This document shows, piece by piece, positions 28,141-62,800 of a stretch of 64,000 bases of DNA. The DNA is from Littorina saxatilis (Eukaryota; Mollusca; Gastropoda; Littorinimorpha; Littorinidae). The stretch is taken from contig NC_090246.1 in the NCBI RefSeq assembly GCF_037325665.1, forward strand, positions 93,718,499 to 93,782,498, in the 5' to 3' direction. Position 1 is the first letter of the stretch, and each line of letters opens with the position of its first letter. Made by a program: the position numbers and the translations under genes. The notes under the pieces were generated by a model. That model did not search any database, had not been told where the DNA came from, and was given only the letters and a program-made list of their open reading frames with translations.

Positions 28141-29113
28141 TATTGATACAATTCTTCATAGTTAGCTGCATTATGATTTTTGTTATATAACGTTTGGTTG
28201 CTTTGAAGTTTCTGTTTTTCTGTTGTCGTTCACTCATGTGCGTTTGTGAATCTTTTCCAGTGTGTGTGTGTGTGTGCTTTTACCTTTGCGAGTGAATGTT
28301 TGTTATACTGCTATTCAGAATGTATTAGCAGAAGTATTCTGCATTTGAAATCCACCAGTTGTAAGTGTGTTTGACCAGCCTTGTCAGAAGTGATGAATAC
28401 ATGTGCATGTTATTATTTAAACAGCATATTGTTGTCATAATACAGTGCTCTCATTCGTACTTACGTCTTTTACAGCACCCTTAACTTGAAGCACAATATG
28501 ATTTATACTCTGGGATGCCTGCCAAAAAAGATATCAAAGATTTGGATAAACATTGTATATGATTTGGGGTTGTTTGCAACTAATGAAAGTATTTTGGTGA
28601 CATCTAGTGTGAAGGATATGCACAGAGGGTCCTTGTCAGAGTGTAACATTATGAGGTGCATTTTTACTATTTCTTGCTTGTATTCACATGCCCACGGACA
28701 TACCTTACAGTTACAGAGCCAATGTTTTGTGTTGACCGCAGCAGAATTTCTTGTAGAAAGTCCTCCTTGCCTGACCAACATTGGTGCTGCAAAATGTGGT
28801 TATGGAGGATTGTAGCTTGAGTGGGTACAGTGAAGACACATACAGCCCATTTCCATGGTTTTCGAACATGAATTTTTTATTTTTTTTGCTGTTGTTCTAT
28901 TTGGTTGTAAAGGATATCTGAAGTGGAATGCATGAATGGAGACTATCAAGCTAGTTGGGAACTAAATCCAAAGTTCGAAACTATCGCTCTAGTGCGCAAT
29001 GCATGGCACGATATTTTCAAATGTTCCGACCTAAGTTGGTGACTAACTTGCCTAAATTTGGTCCTCCTCCGAGGAGGACCAAATTCCTTAGTTTCGAACT
29101 ATTGCAAAAATAC

Positions 29114-31957
29114 AAATGGCGGCCGCCATGACAGTCTTTGATTTTGCTGTACAAAAAAATCAAATATTCGGCAGTCCGACGCATGAACCAAAGAATGATG
29201 TCGACAAAGAAGTTGAAACATTGATTGCGCTTTGGAGGGGGTTCAAATACAAGTCGTGAAGTGACCGGCACAGCTGATTTGGGACACGATCTACCTTGAG
29301 TCGGGAGATTTGCTATGAACATTGACTAAATTTCCACTTTTTACATCAGCGACTGTACAAATTTGGCTTGTACATCTTCCTGTCGCCGATTTTAATCGGT
29401 TTGGATCATCCAACAGGTAAGAGCAAGATTCATCCGTTGTGTGCGTGTAGTTTGTGTGTCCCACGGTGTGTGTGTTCGTTTGTGCGCCTCGGTGTGTGAG
29501 TGTGTGTCAGATTATATTGCAATAATACATCAGTTTGTTAGAAAGTGAGAGCAAGGGTAGATCTAGATCTATGGGCCAGGCAGTACTGTCTGAGTGTCTC
29601 CGAAACGGTGTTCAGTGTCATAGGAAAATAGGCCTACGAGCCATTGTGTAGTGGTGACGATGAAAGATACAGTTGTTGTTTTTCTGACAGTGACATTGAC
29701 AATGAACGATCGTCAATGCATCAATGATTATGCACAGCAGCATCGGTTTCTTCGGAACTGTGCACTGTTGACTGAATTTCCCACGGTGGAGCAATGAACA
29801 GTAGACACTAAAACAAAGCTAATCTAATGCATTGAAGCATCGCTGTAGATCTATCTCATTCAACTAACAATATAATGCAGTGAATGGCAAATCTATCTCT
29901 GAATGAACTGTTGTGTATCCTTATTTGCTGTAAATGTCCTGGCTCACACTGCACTCCCAACATTAGAAGTATGTTTTCTAAGCTGAATGCATATGTATAA
30001 TTTGATATAGTAAGTGTGTAAAGCCAAGAGTAACACTAACTGGCCCAAAACAATTTTTGTGTGTATACAAATGAAGAAAGAAACTGACTTCACTTGAATC
30101 ACTGCCACTGAAAGTGTGTCTATTGTGTATTTTTAGAAGGGTTATTCAAGAATGACTTATTTTTCTGTTTAAATACTTGATATTTACTCTGCATGAACAG
30201 AGTCAGAGGTAAATGCTGCTGTATAAACTATGATTGTGAAAGAGGGAATAAAAGAATCAATGAGCGAGTGGTTTAATTATAATACAGTTATTATTTATTG
30301 TTAATTAATTATTTTATGGTGTGTTTTTTCAGGCCTCCTAAGAAACCAGAGATGATGTGTGATGAAGTGTTCATACAGCTCTTGCATTCAGATATATATA
30401 TGGATTCTGGAGAGGATTCAGACTGAGTGAACATGCTGCTTTACAGACTACCATGAAGAGTAAGTCACACATTTCTGTACCACTACCAAGTACCTGCTTG
30501 TGCCTATTAAATTGTTATTGTAAAATTGATTTATGATATGTAAATTGGCACTGGTGATAGTAGTTTGAAGCTGTGTAGATGTTTTTGGCAGACTTTTGTA
30601 CGTTGTGTTGTAAAGAGATCTGCGTTTCACATTAGATGCACTTACAATCTAGATAGATACATTCAGCTATGTCAACACTTGTTACATCTGAATCTGAGAG
30701 TAGTGGCAGGAGATGCAAGTTTATTGACACAAAAACATTACGGCTTTGTATAAAATAAATTCTTACATCTGTATGTATCCTTGCATAGTACAATTTGTAC
30801 TATTTATACAAAATGATACATAAAGCTTGGTTTTAGTTCTCTTTCTCTTCTCAAATCCTTTGCCACTATTCTTAAAGTAAATTACACAGTGTGAATGAAC
30901 TAATGCAGCACAGGAAAGTAAAACAAAATTGCAAGATAAAATGAAATCATTACTAATTTACTGGAATTATTTTAAAGGCACATACAGTTATTCTTCCCTT
31001 GGCTCACCATCCTAGATCTTGCCAGGCTTTTACATGGAATAAGAATGAATCTGTTCACTCGGATACTTCTACATTCAACACCCTGGCTTCTTCCTGCTCA
31101 GAGTTAGATTTTGTTGTGGAAACCACTCTCAGATTAACAAAAATGTTACTTCTTTACTTCTGCGAGTGACTTTTGAGAAATTCGTTCATAAACAAAATTC
31201 AACTATGCACATGAAGCAGTCACTGACTGTCAGGGTGTCAATATTTTATGTGTTTGGGTGAAGTTATGTTCCTATCCCATGTACAACTGTCCAGATCTGA
31301 AATGGCCAAAATCAATGGGATCAACACACATCCCCAGAATCTTCATCACTGGAAAATGTGGTGGGTTGAATGTATTTTAATAAAAAGGCTGACAGGCGAG
31401 TGCTTTGGATCCTGAAAGTTCTGTTTTGGACTGAAATCGAGACACATTTCCCAATGAAACTCAAACTGTATAGTGTTGATGCTGAAGAGCGAAAGTGTGT
31501 GGGTTGAGGGCACACTTGTTTTTGACTAAAATCGAGAAACATTTCTGCCGAGCACAAAGTTCATACACGCACAGATTTTTTTTTAATAGTTTAGATTACA
31601 ATATCACACACACCATCCCCGATCCCAATGGTCATGTGAAGAGCAAGTGCTTCCTCACCCCCCCCCCACCCCACACACACACACACACTGCTCAACACGT
31701 ACACACCTTCTCCCCCCAACACACACCCTCCCCTCGCTAACCAAAACCCATCCCCGTGAATACTGAAGGTGCTCAGTTATATGTTTTCTTTATTTTTCAG
31801 GAAGGACCGCTACATTAAGGGAAGGTTTGCACCTTGGTTCCTGGGTTCGCTGGGGACGATGATCAAATTCAGAGTACCATCACAATTCTGTGCTTTTCCA
31901 TCTGATTCGGCTGAGAATGCTTGCAGAGGTTTCTACACTACCCGTCATAAAAAGTAG
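29114..31957 (+). ncRNA. Possible spliced transcript inside the 6.7-kb element (low confidence)
   Basis: A first-exon-like block holds ATGGCGGCCGCCATGACAG and ends CCAACAG/gtaaga at 29416. A second block 30333-30459 has ttttttcag and gtaagt boundaries. A third acceptor is tatttttcag at 31800. Open frames are short (48 codons from 29114; MMCDEVFIQLLHSDIYMDSG in exon 2), so a long non-coding RNA or decayed gene is more likely than a protein. Confidence 0.3.
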
Positions 31958-33237
31958 GCAGATGCGTTTGAGGGCAGATCTTACTGATGAGGCTGTTGAT
32001 TGAAAAACCAAGTATATGACTGAAAAGGCCATTAATTTCCCTACTTTATTCAGAAACAAAATTGGGTTTTCATGACGTAGTGTCTATGCAGTGAAACCTG
32101 CAACACAGACACCCCCCCCCTCCCACAAATCAAATTCACAAAATCAAGCTTCCCGTGTTAAAATCAACAACACAAATCAGAACAACTAAACCGAAACTCA
32201 AACATGTTTTGCATGTCATTAGACAGAACAATCAAATCTTTATCCAAAACAGTCCGTTTTGTTCACATATATCTTGTCTAACATGAACGCTATGGCATGC
32301 TGAGCGTGTAGTTGTCAATCCTCTCAGTTTTTGAAGTCGTTTTAGCGGGTAATGAGACCAAAAAAGTACAAAAATGAGACCAAAAAATGGTACATTTCAG
32401 TAACTCCTCAACGCATTGTCTTAAAACTTGTCAGTGATTTGGGCTAACACATGTCGTTAAGTACACACGGAATCTCAAGTCATGTGAGATATTAGTTCTG
32501 CTGTTGCGCGACATGCCAGAACGAATTTTAAAAATAAAAATGTACCCTGTCCAATGAACTGAATTTGTAAAAAAAAACAAGTCGCGTAAGGCGAAAATAC
32601 AACATTTAGTCAAGTAAAAGTAGCTGTCGAACTCACAGAATGAAACTGAACGCAATGCCATTTTTCAGCAAGACCGTATACTCGTAGCATCGTCAGTCCA
32701 CCGCTCATGGCAAAGGCAGTGAAATTGACAAGAAGAGCGGGGTAGTAGTTGCGCTAAGAAGGATAGCACGCTTTTCTGTACCTCTCTTTGTTTTAACTTT
32801 CTGAGCGTGTTTTTAATCCAAACATATCATATCTATATGTTTTTGGAATCAGGAACCGACCAGGAATAAGATGAAAGTGTTTTTAAATTGATTTCGACAT
32901 GCCACTTTTGTGATTCGAATTGCCCCGAATGTTACAATCTTGAGCGCTTAGATCGGGCAAGTTTGGCTACCGCTCAATTTTAAAACCCGTACCGTTGAGT
33001 CGATCCCCAAAATTGGGAACTTAATTTAAAATTGCACAAAAGTCAGCCTATTTGATCTTCAAAATTGTCACTTTGTAGAAGGGTCATGCATAGGCTGAAG
33101 TTTATGTCCACAAATGTAGGTTATTAACTTGTTGTGGGTTGCATTGTTTTTGGGTCAACCTGTATTTGGTTTTTTTAATAAACGGCCTCATCATAAAGAT
33201 TTGCCCTCAAACGGATCTGCCTACTTTTTATGACGAG
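31941..33237. mobile_element. 1.3-kb TA-flanked element with about 55-bp inverted ends
   Basis: The ends CCCGTCATAAAAAGTAGGCA and its complement (CTACTTTTTATGACGAG) are flanked by TA. It contains a nested fragment of the 2095-type repeat (32578-32895). There is no transposase. Confidence 0.7.
32578..32895. mobile_element. Truncated inverted copy of the 2095-type repeat
   Basis: ACAAGTCGCGTAAGGCG through the TATAGATATGATATG-like words match the right 320 bp of the repeat at 2095-2935 in reverse. Confidence 0.65.
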
Positions 33238-34740
33238 TATTATAGTTGGCTCAGTGGCTAAAGAAACATTCTACAGGATGAATAAACAAACAAACAAATC
33301 TCATGATTCTCTGTGCTTTAATGTGTGTGTGTGTGTGTGTGTGTTTTGGGGAGTTTGTTTTGGTTTTTAGTGAGAGGATGGCTGGTGGTTTGGATGGGGT
33401 GAAAAGCTGAGTGACACTGTGATTGTGGATAATTAAATTGTTGTTGCTGCTGTCAGTTTCAAGGCACCGTTCTTCTTGCAAACGCCAAGTTTGGCTTACT
33501 ATTTTATATCTGCATGGGCTCTTACATGAGGTTAGGCCATCTATACACTTTGATACATACCAAACATTTACATTCTGACTGGGTCATGTGCAAAGTTGGA
33601 ATGTTTGAATGAATACATTTTGCGGATTGATGCCAGTAGAAGTTAAACAAATTAATTGATCAAACATTCCAACACTTCAAAGTAAACACACGTGTTTTTG
33701 ACAGCTGGTATATGTTAAAGTGGAGGGATGGTTTTATTCCACGTGAAGCCTGCATGCCACATCTGAGACGTTGAGCGAAATCGTTTACACAAAATATGCA
33801 ATCATTGTTTATCATCATTTATGATTTAAATTAAAACGTTCATACACAATGACACAACAAATGTCGGAAACTCAAAAGAACACAATCATGAAAGAATAAA
33901 AGATGATCAATGCAGCAAAACGCGCCACTTGTACAGAGTGGGTTACAATTTCATTCTTTGTTTAATTTAGCCTTCACATTTCCCTTATCATATCTTATAT
34001 TTTAACATCGTTCTGTTCTTGTCAGCTTGAAATGTTTGCAGATTTTACTCACGAAACAGGTTAGTCTTCTGAAGTCAGTGCAACATCAAAGCTAAAATTT
34101 CACACATGAGATGCATTTTGATGATCAGCTCTACCATACCGAAGCAATGCATTTAAACTGGCGCAGATTAATTTTCAAATGATGTTCAAGAAACAGCTAG
34201 CTTCCTTATAGACAGAGTGTCTAAGTTACAAAATATAGTCATCTCAGTATCCAACTTCATTACCTCTGTTTCTTTGCTTGCTTAGAAGAACTTCTCAGAG
34301 TGTTTGGGGCATTCATCAAACAAGATCATACACATTAAAATATTGTCACTTCCTACTCATTGAATAATGTATTCATTGTATCTAATTATTCATGTTAAAG
34401 ACCAGCACAAAATTGCAATCATTTAAATATGTCACTGACATATAAAGTATTCTACCCGATCTGGAAAAAAGGAAGAAAATCATAAGTGCATGATTCAAAT
34501 CACTGATGATGTCTTGTCTTTACATCTCACAATTCTTTTACTAGTTTATTTTGTAAGTAGAACACCAGGCCAAAACATTGTTGGCTCCTTTTGTATGACA
34601 TCACACATTTTCAAGGATTTGCTTGCTAACTTGCTTGTTTCTTAATTTGTTTCATGATCGCTCCAAATTACATTCCTTCCTTTATCTGGCACTCTTGTTC
34701 TCAACTTTGTCCCTCCCTCTTAGCGGTTTAGAGAGAGAGA

Positions 34741-34771
<31 letters not shown>

Positions 34772-35779
34772 TTAGTGTGTGCGTATGCCTGTGTGTGTGA
34801 GAGAGAGAGAGATAGAGACTGAGAGAAAGAAAGAGAGAGAGTTGATCTATTGTCTTGATTCCCTCATTCAATTTTCTTTTGTTGTATAGTGTAGAACTTA
34901 GACAGCTTCGTGACATACCTGTGGTGCGGTTTTATGGTCGTTTAACTCTCCATCGGTGAACCATGCAATTATTTCTCTTCAACGATTACTCGGTCTCTAC
35001 TGACAACTCTAAACTCCACAAAACACGACTTTTTTCAGTTCAGAAATGTCAGTTTCGCTCCCATAAATTGAAACACAAACTTAAATACATCCATACATCA
35101 TTGTCTGTTACAAAGTTCCAGCTTTGCTTTAAAATGCACAATCAGTATGAGGGACACGGACTTTTTCCCAGTACATACCGACTGAGCCATCACTCAAATC
35201 TTCGACGACACTGACTCAGCCTATATGCTGCGTACATCTCCCCGGTCGGGCAGTTTTAGCTCTCGTAATGTGCGGAAGAACTGAGAAAAACATTTGCGTT
35301 CTGCCTATGTTTGTCTTGTTTGCTCGCCAAAATAATATTGCATCGATCAACCACTCAAGTTCGCACTGTTACCATGCTCCCAATCCCATGCTGGTTTGTT
35401 TACCACTTTCGAAGGTGAAGAGTTCACCGCGCCTGCGCAATGACGGGGATTTCCCTATGACGTCACCTGAAAGTTATGACCTACTCTTTTAGCTGGTAAC
35501 TAAGTAGTCTCGACCAAGTTCGCTCTCATGCATTGCAGACTGACTAAATCTTTAGTTACGAACTGCGTAGTTCGAACCTACGTTTAGTTGCTAACTATAA
35601 TAGTCTCCATTCATGCATTCCACTACAGAAGTGCTCACAGTTACTGCCTATTATTTAAAGCTGGCAAGCTGTAAGCGATATCTTTGGTCAGTAGGTGAAT
35701 GTGCTGTTATTTGTCAGGCAGACTAGTATCTTTTTCAATATATTTGCTTGGTAGTCGGTACTGTTACATTTTAATCCAT

Positions 35780-37220
35780 GTTAATGTATATATATATCTA
35801 TCTATATCTATATACGGCTTGTATCTGTCTGTCTGTGTCACTTCACGATGCACAGCCAAAGTTCTCGATGGATCTGCTTCAAATTTGGTGGGCATATTCA
35901 GGTAGACCCCGGACACAATCTGGTCGATGAAAATTTTCAACACGTGCTCTCTGCGCGCAACCGATTTTGCTTTTTCTGTACATCCATTCCCAGTAACTCT
36001 TCCTTATCTTCTCCAGTGTTTTGCGCGTTTATCTCCCTTCCTTCGTGTGGCATCAATCGCGTACAATGCGCCGGCTTTGCCGGGTATTCGGCTCTACTTA
36101 TACTAGATATACTAGATGAATACCCGCTTCGCCGGCTTTGCCGGGAAGAAGTAGAGCTGAGTGGCGCACCGTTCGCCGGGCGAGTGGCGCACTGTATGCG
36201 ATTGACGCCACACGAAGGAAGGGAGATAAACGCGCAAAACACTGGAGAAGATAAGGAGCGTTGTGGACAGTGACTTTCTAAAAATAATAACGGGAATATG
36301 GATTGAGCGTTGTGGACAGTGACCTTCTAAAAATAGTAACGGGAATATGGATTGACGCCACACGAAGGGAGATAAACGCGCAAAACACTGGAGAAGATAA
36401 GGACAGACCTGTTTACCCCCATAAGTGTTTTGGAGTAATGCTCAGCCCCAAAAATAGTAATCCTGGCACAAAAATAGTAATCATCCAGCATTCGTCGCCA
36501 ATTACAACGCACATGACAACTGTGTCTGCGAAACGCAATCATGCACATATATCCATCATTCACACATCAGTCAGTTTTTGTAGTCATCATAATTTCAAAG
36601 AAGATCACATCAAAAGCACATGCATCACTGATTCTTTTTCTTTTGCTCGTAGTAGGCCTTTTTCAGTGTGTCAAGCGCTTCTCTACTGTACTTGCGCTTG
36701 CCGAATGAGTGAGGGCGAGACTTCACCACTAGAATAAGGCTCTCCAGCGTCTCATCAGACAGACATGATCTCTGGTCAGTCCTGTGCTTTTTCACCCCAT
36801 TTTGCCATTGAAAAAAACAATGCCAAACATGTGAATAGATAAAAAAAAATAAAAAAATAAAAAAAATGTTTTTGTTTTTTTTTTACATTTTTTTTATTTA
36901 TGAAAATCGTAGTCTTGACACGGATAGCGGAATGGCGTATTTTTTTCAGAAAATCGTAATAAATTACGCCAAAATCGTAAGGGTAAACAGGTCTGTAAGG
37001 AAGAGTTACTGGGAATGGATGTAGTGGATCTACAGAAAAACCAAAATCGGTTCAGCGCTGTGCGCTGAGAGCACGTGTTGAAAATTCTCATCGACCAGGT
37101 TGTGTCCGGGGTCTACCTGAATATGCCCACCAAATTTGAAGCAGATCCATCGAGAACTTTGGCTGTGCATCACGAACACACACGTCGTATATATATATAT
37201 AGATACATACATGTTATCCT
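35780..37220. repeat. Microsatellite-centred repeat family, cluster between CANT1 and EIF3D
   Basis: It holds the same GGATCTGCTTCAAATTTGG and AGCACGTGTTGAAAATT words, both orientations, with a CCGGCTTTGCCGGG palindrome near 36070-36150. The CAGACCTG MITE (36404-36995) is inserted. Confidence 0.65.
36404..36995. mobile_element. 592-bp CAGACCTG MITE with TAAGGA target duplication
   Basis: The termini are CAGACCTGTTTACCC and GGGTAAACAGGTCTG. Direct TAAGGA copies flank it at 36398-36403 and 36996-37001. Uninterrupted AGATAAGGAAGAGTTAC occurs in related repeats near 6767 and 24700, confirming the 6-bp duplication. Confidence 0.8.
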
Positions 37221-38940
37221 TACAAGAGGGTTTCAAGAGTAGAGTATCATAGTAAGCAAATGGGCCATTTTGTTGAAACAGGCAGTTATTTTGATGCCAA
37301 CTGAACCCTTCATCGACCAGTCGGGGAAACAACCTGCACACATTGAGCGCATATCTGCAAGCTGGAGATAAAGATATCAAGACAAGAGTATGTCGATAGC
37401 TTTAGTCTGATATTAATTGGGCAAAGTCGACTTCACACAGCTTTGATACAGAATTAAACAAAAAGACTTCTTGAAGTCTTTGCTCACTGAACTTTGCTCT
37501 CACACATTTTATGTTTTACTGTGGCTTTTTGTTTAGCAAAATAGTAGTGGTCAATGTTTTCTGTTGAAATATAAATGTAGTTTCAACTTTTTCAGAATAG
37601 TGTTTAGAGTCCCTGTTATTTTTTTTGTAAATTTTCTCATGACAGGAACAATAGAGTTCATTTATTGCATCTGGTGCTGCTAATTTTATGTCATGTAGCA
37701 TTGTTAAGATGTATATTTTTGTGTATGAATTCCCATCGTTCCTTAGTATCAGTTGAGCATTTTTTTATTTTGTTACTCCTAGTACAGAGGTTTAAAAGTC
37801 ACTGAATATTTAGCTGTAAATGTTAGAGGATTGCATTTAAGCCACCAGTTCTAGCATCATATTATAAAAAACAAATGTTCATAGACAGACTTCATATCCA
37901 TATTTTGCCGAGTTATTTGATCCTTCAGTGAACTTGACAGGAGGGTATGTTTTTATGTGCACACCTTTTGATTAGTGCTTTTGTGAACAAGAAACAATTA
38001 ACAAGTGGCTCTATCCCATTTCCCCCCTTTCCCCATCGCGATATAACCTTGAAAACGACGTTAAACACCAAATAAAGAAAGAATGTGCACACCTGCTAGG
38101 CATGAGCAGCGTTCATCATCCCTCCCTCACCCCATTCACTCAGTTAATATTTGCACGTGTGCAAATTTTCTGAGTTCCACTCAGATCAGCATGTGAAATA
38201 CATGTAAATCTTTTTTCCCCACAAGAGAGATCAGTCAGTTGAACTTGATGCTTGTAAAGAAGATGGTTCTGGGAAAAAGTTTGAATGAAGGGTATTTGTT
38301 ACAACTTGGAAGTGATATAGCCTTGGCCCTTGTGGTACGGGCCAGTAAACAATGTCAGACCAAAAATAAGTTAGTGTATACGGTCTGTTTGTTGTTTTAC
38401 AGTGGATATTGCTAAATTAAGGACATGAATATTCAATGCAATAAAGCTATTATGTGATCCACATTTGTTTGTTTTTTTGTTCATTTGTTTTGCTGTTGTG
38501 TGCAGCAAAGAATCTGGATATAATGTACGACTAATCCACCTAGTCATTCCTATCCCCTGTCCCAACAACCTACCATGTTATGCAACACACACACACTCTA
38601 TTGTTATGCAACACACACTCTATTAAAAAAAAAGAACAAGTGTATTTCTTTTTTTAATTGTAACTAGCTACATGTATTCACATTAAATTTTCTTTAAACA
38701 GACAAAAGCTTATTTTAATGCTCCGGAAATATGCTCCGGAAATGAAACGTTTACATCGGATCCATGGACACACTTGTCTGAAGAATTTTCAGTTATGTTC
38801 ATTATGTCCAAAGTTCACAGAATTTCTTTTCCACCATGATTCCCATGTTTTGTATTTTAGTTAAGAAAAAAAAATGGAAGGCAGCTAACATGGATGCATC
38901 ACAAATTTTGAAATAATTTGGTTTCATTATGATGGAATAC
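37221..38940. other. Intergenic region between the repeat cluster and EIF3D
   Basis: This is AT-rich with one repeat tail (37975-38086) and a short CA run. No exon-like sequence is recognised. Confidence 0.5.
37975..38086 (+). mobile_element. Tail fragment of the 1060-type element
   Basis: ACGACGTTAAACACCAAATA and AAGAAAG in plus orientation match the 3' end of the repeat at 1060-1200. Confidence 0.6.
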
Positions 38941-38946
38941 TTTATT
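38941..38946 (-). promoter_or_regulatory. Candidate poly(A) signal for EIF3D
   Basis: AATAAA on the minus strand lies about 380 nt beyond the EIF3D stop. Position and strand fit; usage is not shown. Confidence 0.4.
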
Positions 38947-39322
38947 CCTACACCAAAAGATCTTGCACAGGAAGTCACAAAAACACCACAGAAGAATCAT
39001 AAATAGTGAAAGAGAAATGTATGATTTTAACACGTTCAAGGCCAGCACAGGCTTCTTGGCTCTGAATGGGTCACGGCAGTTTCCTTGGTGCGATGACTGT
39101 ACGCATTCACTTGTCCGTTTCATCTGCAAAATACAAGCACATTTGAAAAGCAATTTGCATATTAATCAGTATCTCTAAATCTAGAGGAAACGAAGACTAC
39201 AAACAAATATTTACACTGGTTATTTACACATCAGTAAATGCCAGCCTAAAATGTTACACAACACATACATACTCTCTCTCGCTTCCTACCACTACTCATT
39301 CCTTTCCAATAAAACACACCTA

Positions 39323-61740
<22,418 letters not shown>

Positions 61741-62800
61741 CTACATTGAAGACATGTCAGTTTACTAATGATGAACTATCATGAGGACACACCAACAACC
61801 CTAAGCTACATTACACCAGGATAGTTCTATTTTTCAGTAAAATCTTACAAAGAAAGACTGACAACTGGTCCTTGAACTTTGTTCAAATGGCAAAGCTGCA
61901 CTAAAGAACAACGCAGCACATTTCGCAACATATCCGTGTGAGAAAAATCCCAAATGCTAGGAACAAACATTTTATCCAAATTATCCTTAGTCCTCCATCA
62001 GTATTGACAAAACCATTCAAATACAACACAGAAGTATATATGAGTTGTTCTTTGCTACTGGTCACAAGTGGGGGTCAGCTCACACGGACGCATTTTTTCA
62101 ATACAGTCTAGGGGAGAAACTGGTCACAAAGCACCCAGTACATGCCAGAGAGATAGGAGAATTGGCACAATCAAAGAAAACACCAAAATCATTCAATAGA
62201 TATGGAAATATTAAGATTTACTGTGAAAATGCTAGCAAAAATGGCGTCCAAAAATGGGAACGCACACTTGGTGCGTCTTTGAAGACTTACCTCCCGTTCT
62301 GTGTTGTTGATAATAGTCGTGTTTGTGCTGTTTTTGTTGAAATAGTATCTAATAAAACTGATGCAGTTCTTGAAATGTTGCAAATTATTGTTGTCTTTGT
62401 GAAATGCGAGAGTGTTCTGAGGCGTAATCTGCATACGGCTGATGTCCCACATACAGTACCCCACTTCGATCAGCGTATCACTCCAAATGAGCTTCATAGC
62501 AGAAAAGCAGATACACTATTTGTCACGCACACATGCACAAAACACGCACGCAGTCTGTCATCCACGACTCAAAACAATCTTGCTCTTCCGACCACAAAAC
62601 ACAAGTTGACACGAACAGTAGATTAAGGACGTTTCTTACAAACAATCAATTATACATAACATAAATACACGCACAACACTATCTAACTATACAAATCTTT
62701 CTTTCGGCAATATCCACAACAACAACAAAGATCAACCAGCGTTAAAGCCTATAACAACAAAGAATAATTATTTAGAAACTTTCATACCTCTCACTTTCGC
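61741..62800. other. EIF3D intron sequence, unassigned, with a 193-codon open frame
   Basis: A plus-strand frame at 62045-62626 is open for 193 codons but has no recognisable domain, no splice context and no family resemblance. It is probably chance or repeat-derived. The rest is A/T-rich intron. Confidence 0.3.

Larger units (their letters stand above)
26429..28922. other. CANT1 3' flank
   Basis: This is probably 3' UTR to about 27730, then intergenic DNA with two MITEs (27109-27328 and 27976-28140). No further gene is seen. Confidence 0.5.
28923..35623. mobile_element. 6.7-kb terminal-inverted-repeat element of unknown family
   Basis: The ends are GTGGAATGCATGAATGGAGA and its complement, with a perfect arm of at least 24 bp and weaker similarity inward (second AATGCATG words, CTAGTT/AACTA words). 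No clear target duplication is seen. The interior has no transposase frame. It contains a TA-flanked MITE (31941-33237), CA/GT microsatellites and exon-like splice signals (29416, 30333-30459, 31801). The ends carry promoter-like words: ATGGCGGCCGCCAT at the left, and CCTGCGCAATGACG with TGACGTCA at the right. It could be a non-autonomous or decayed DNA transposon. Confidence 0.6.

Noticed and set aside
62045-62626. A 193-codon plus-strand frame.
   Set aside because: No recognisable domain, no start or splice context, and it overlaps an opposing frame in repeat-rich intron DNA.
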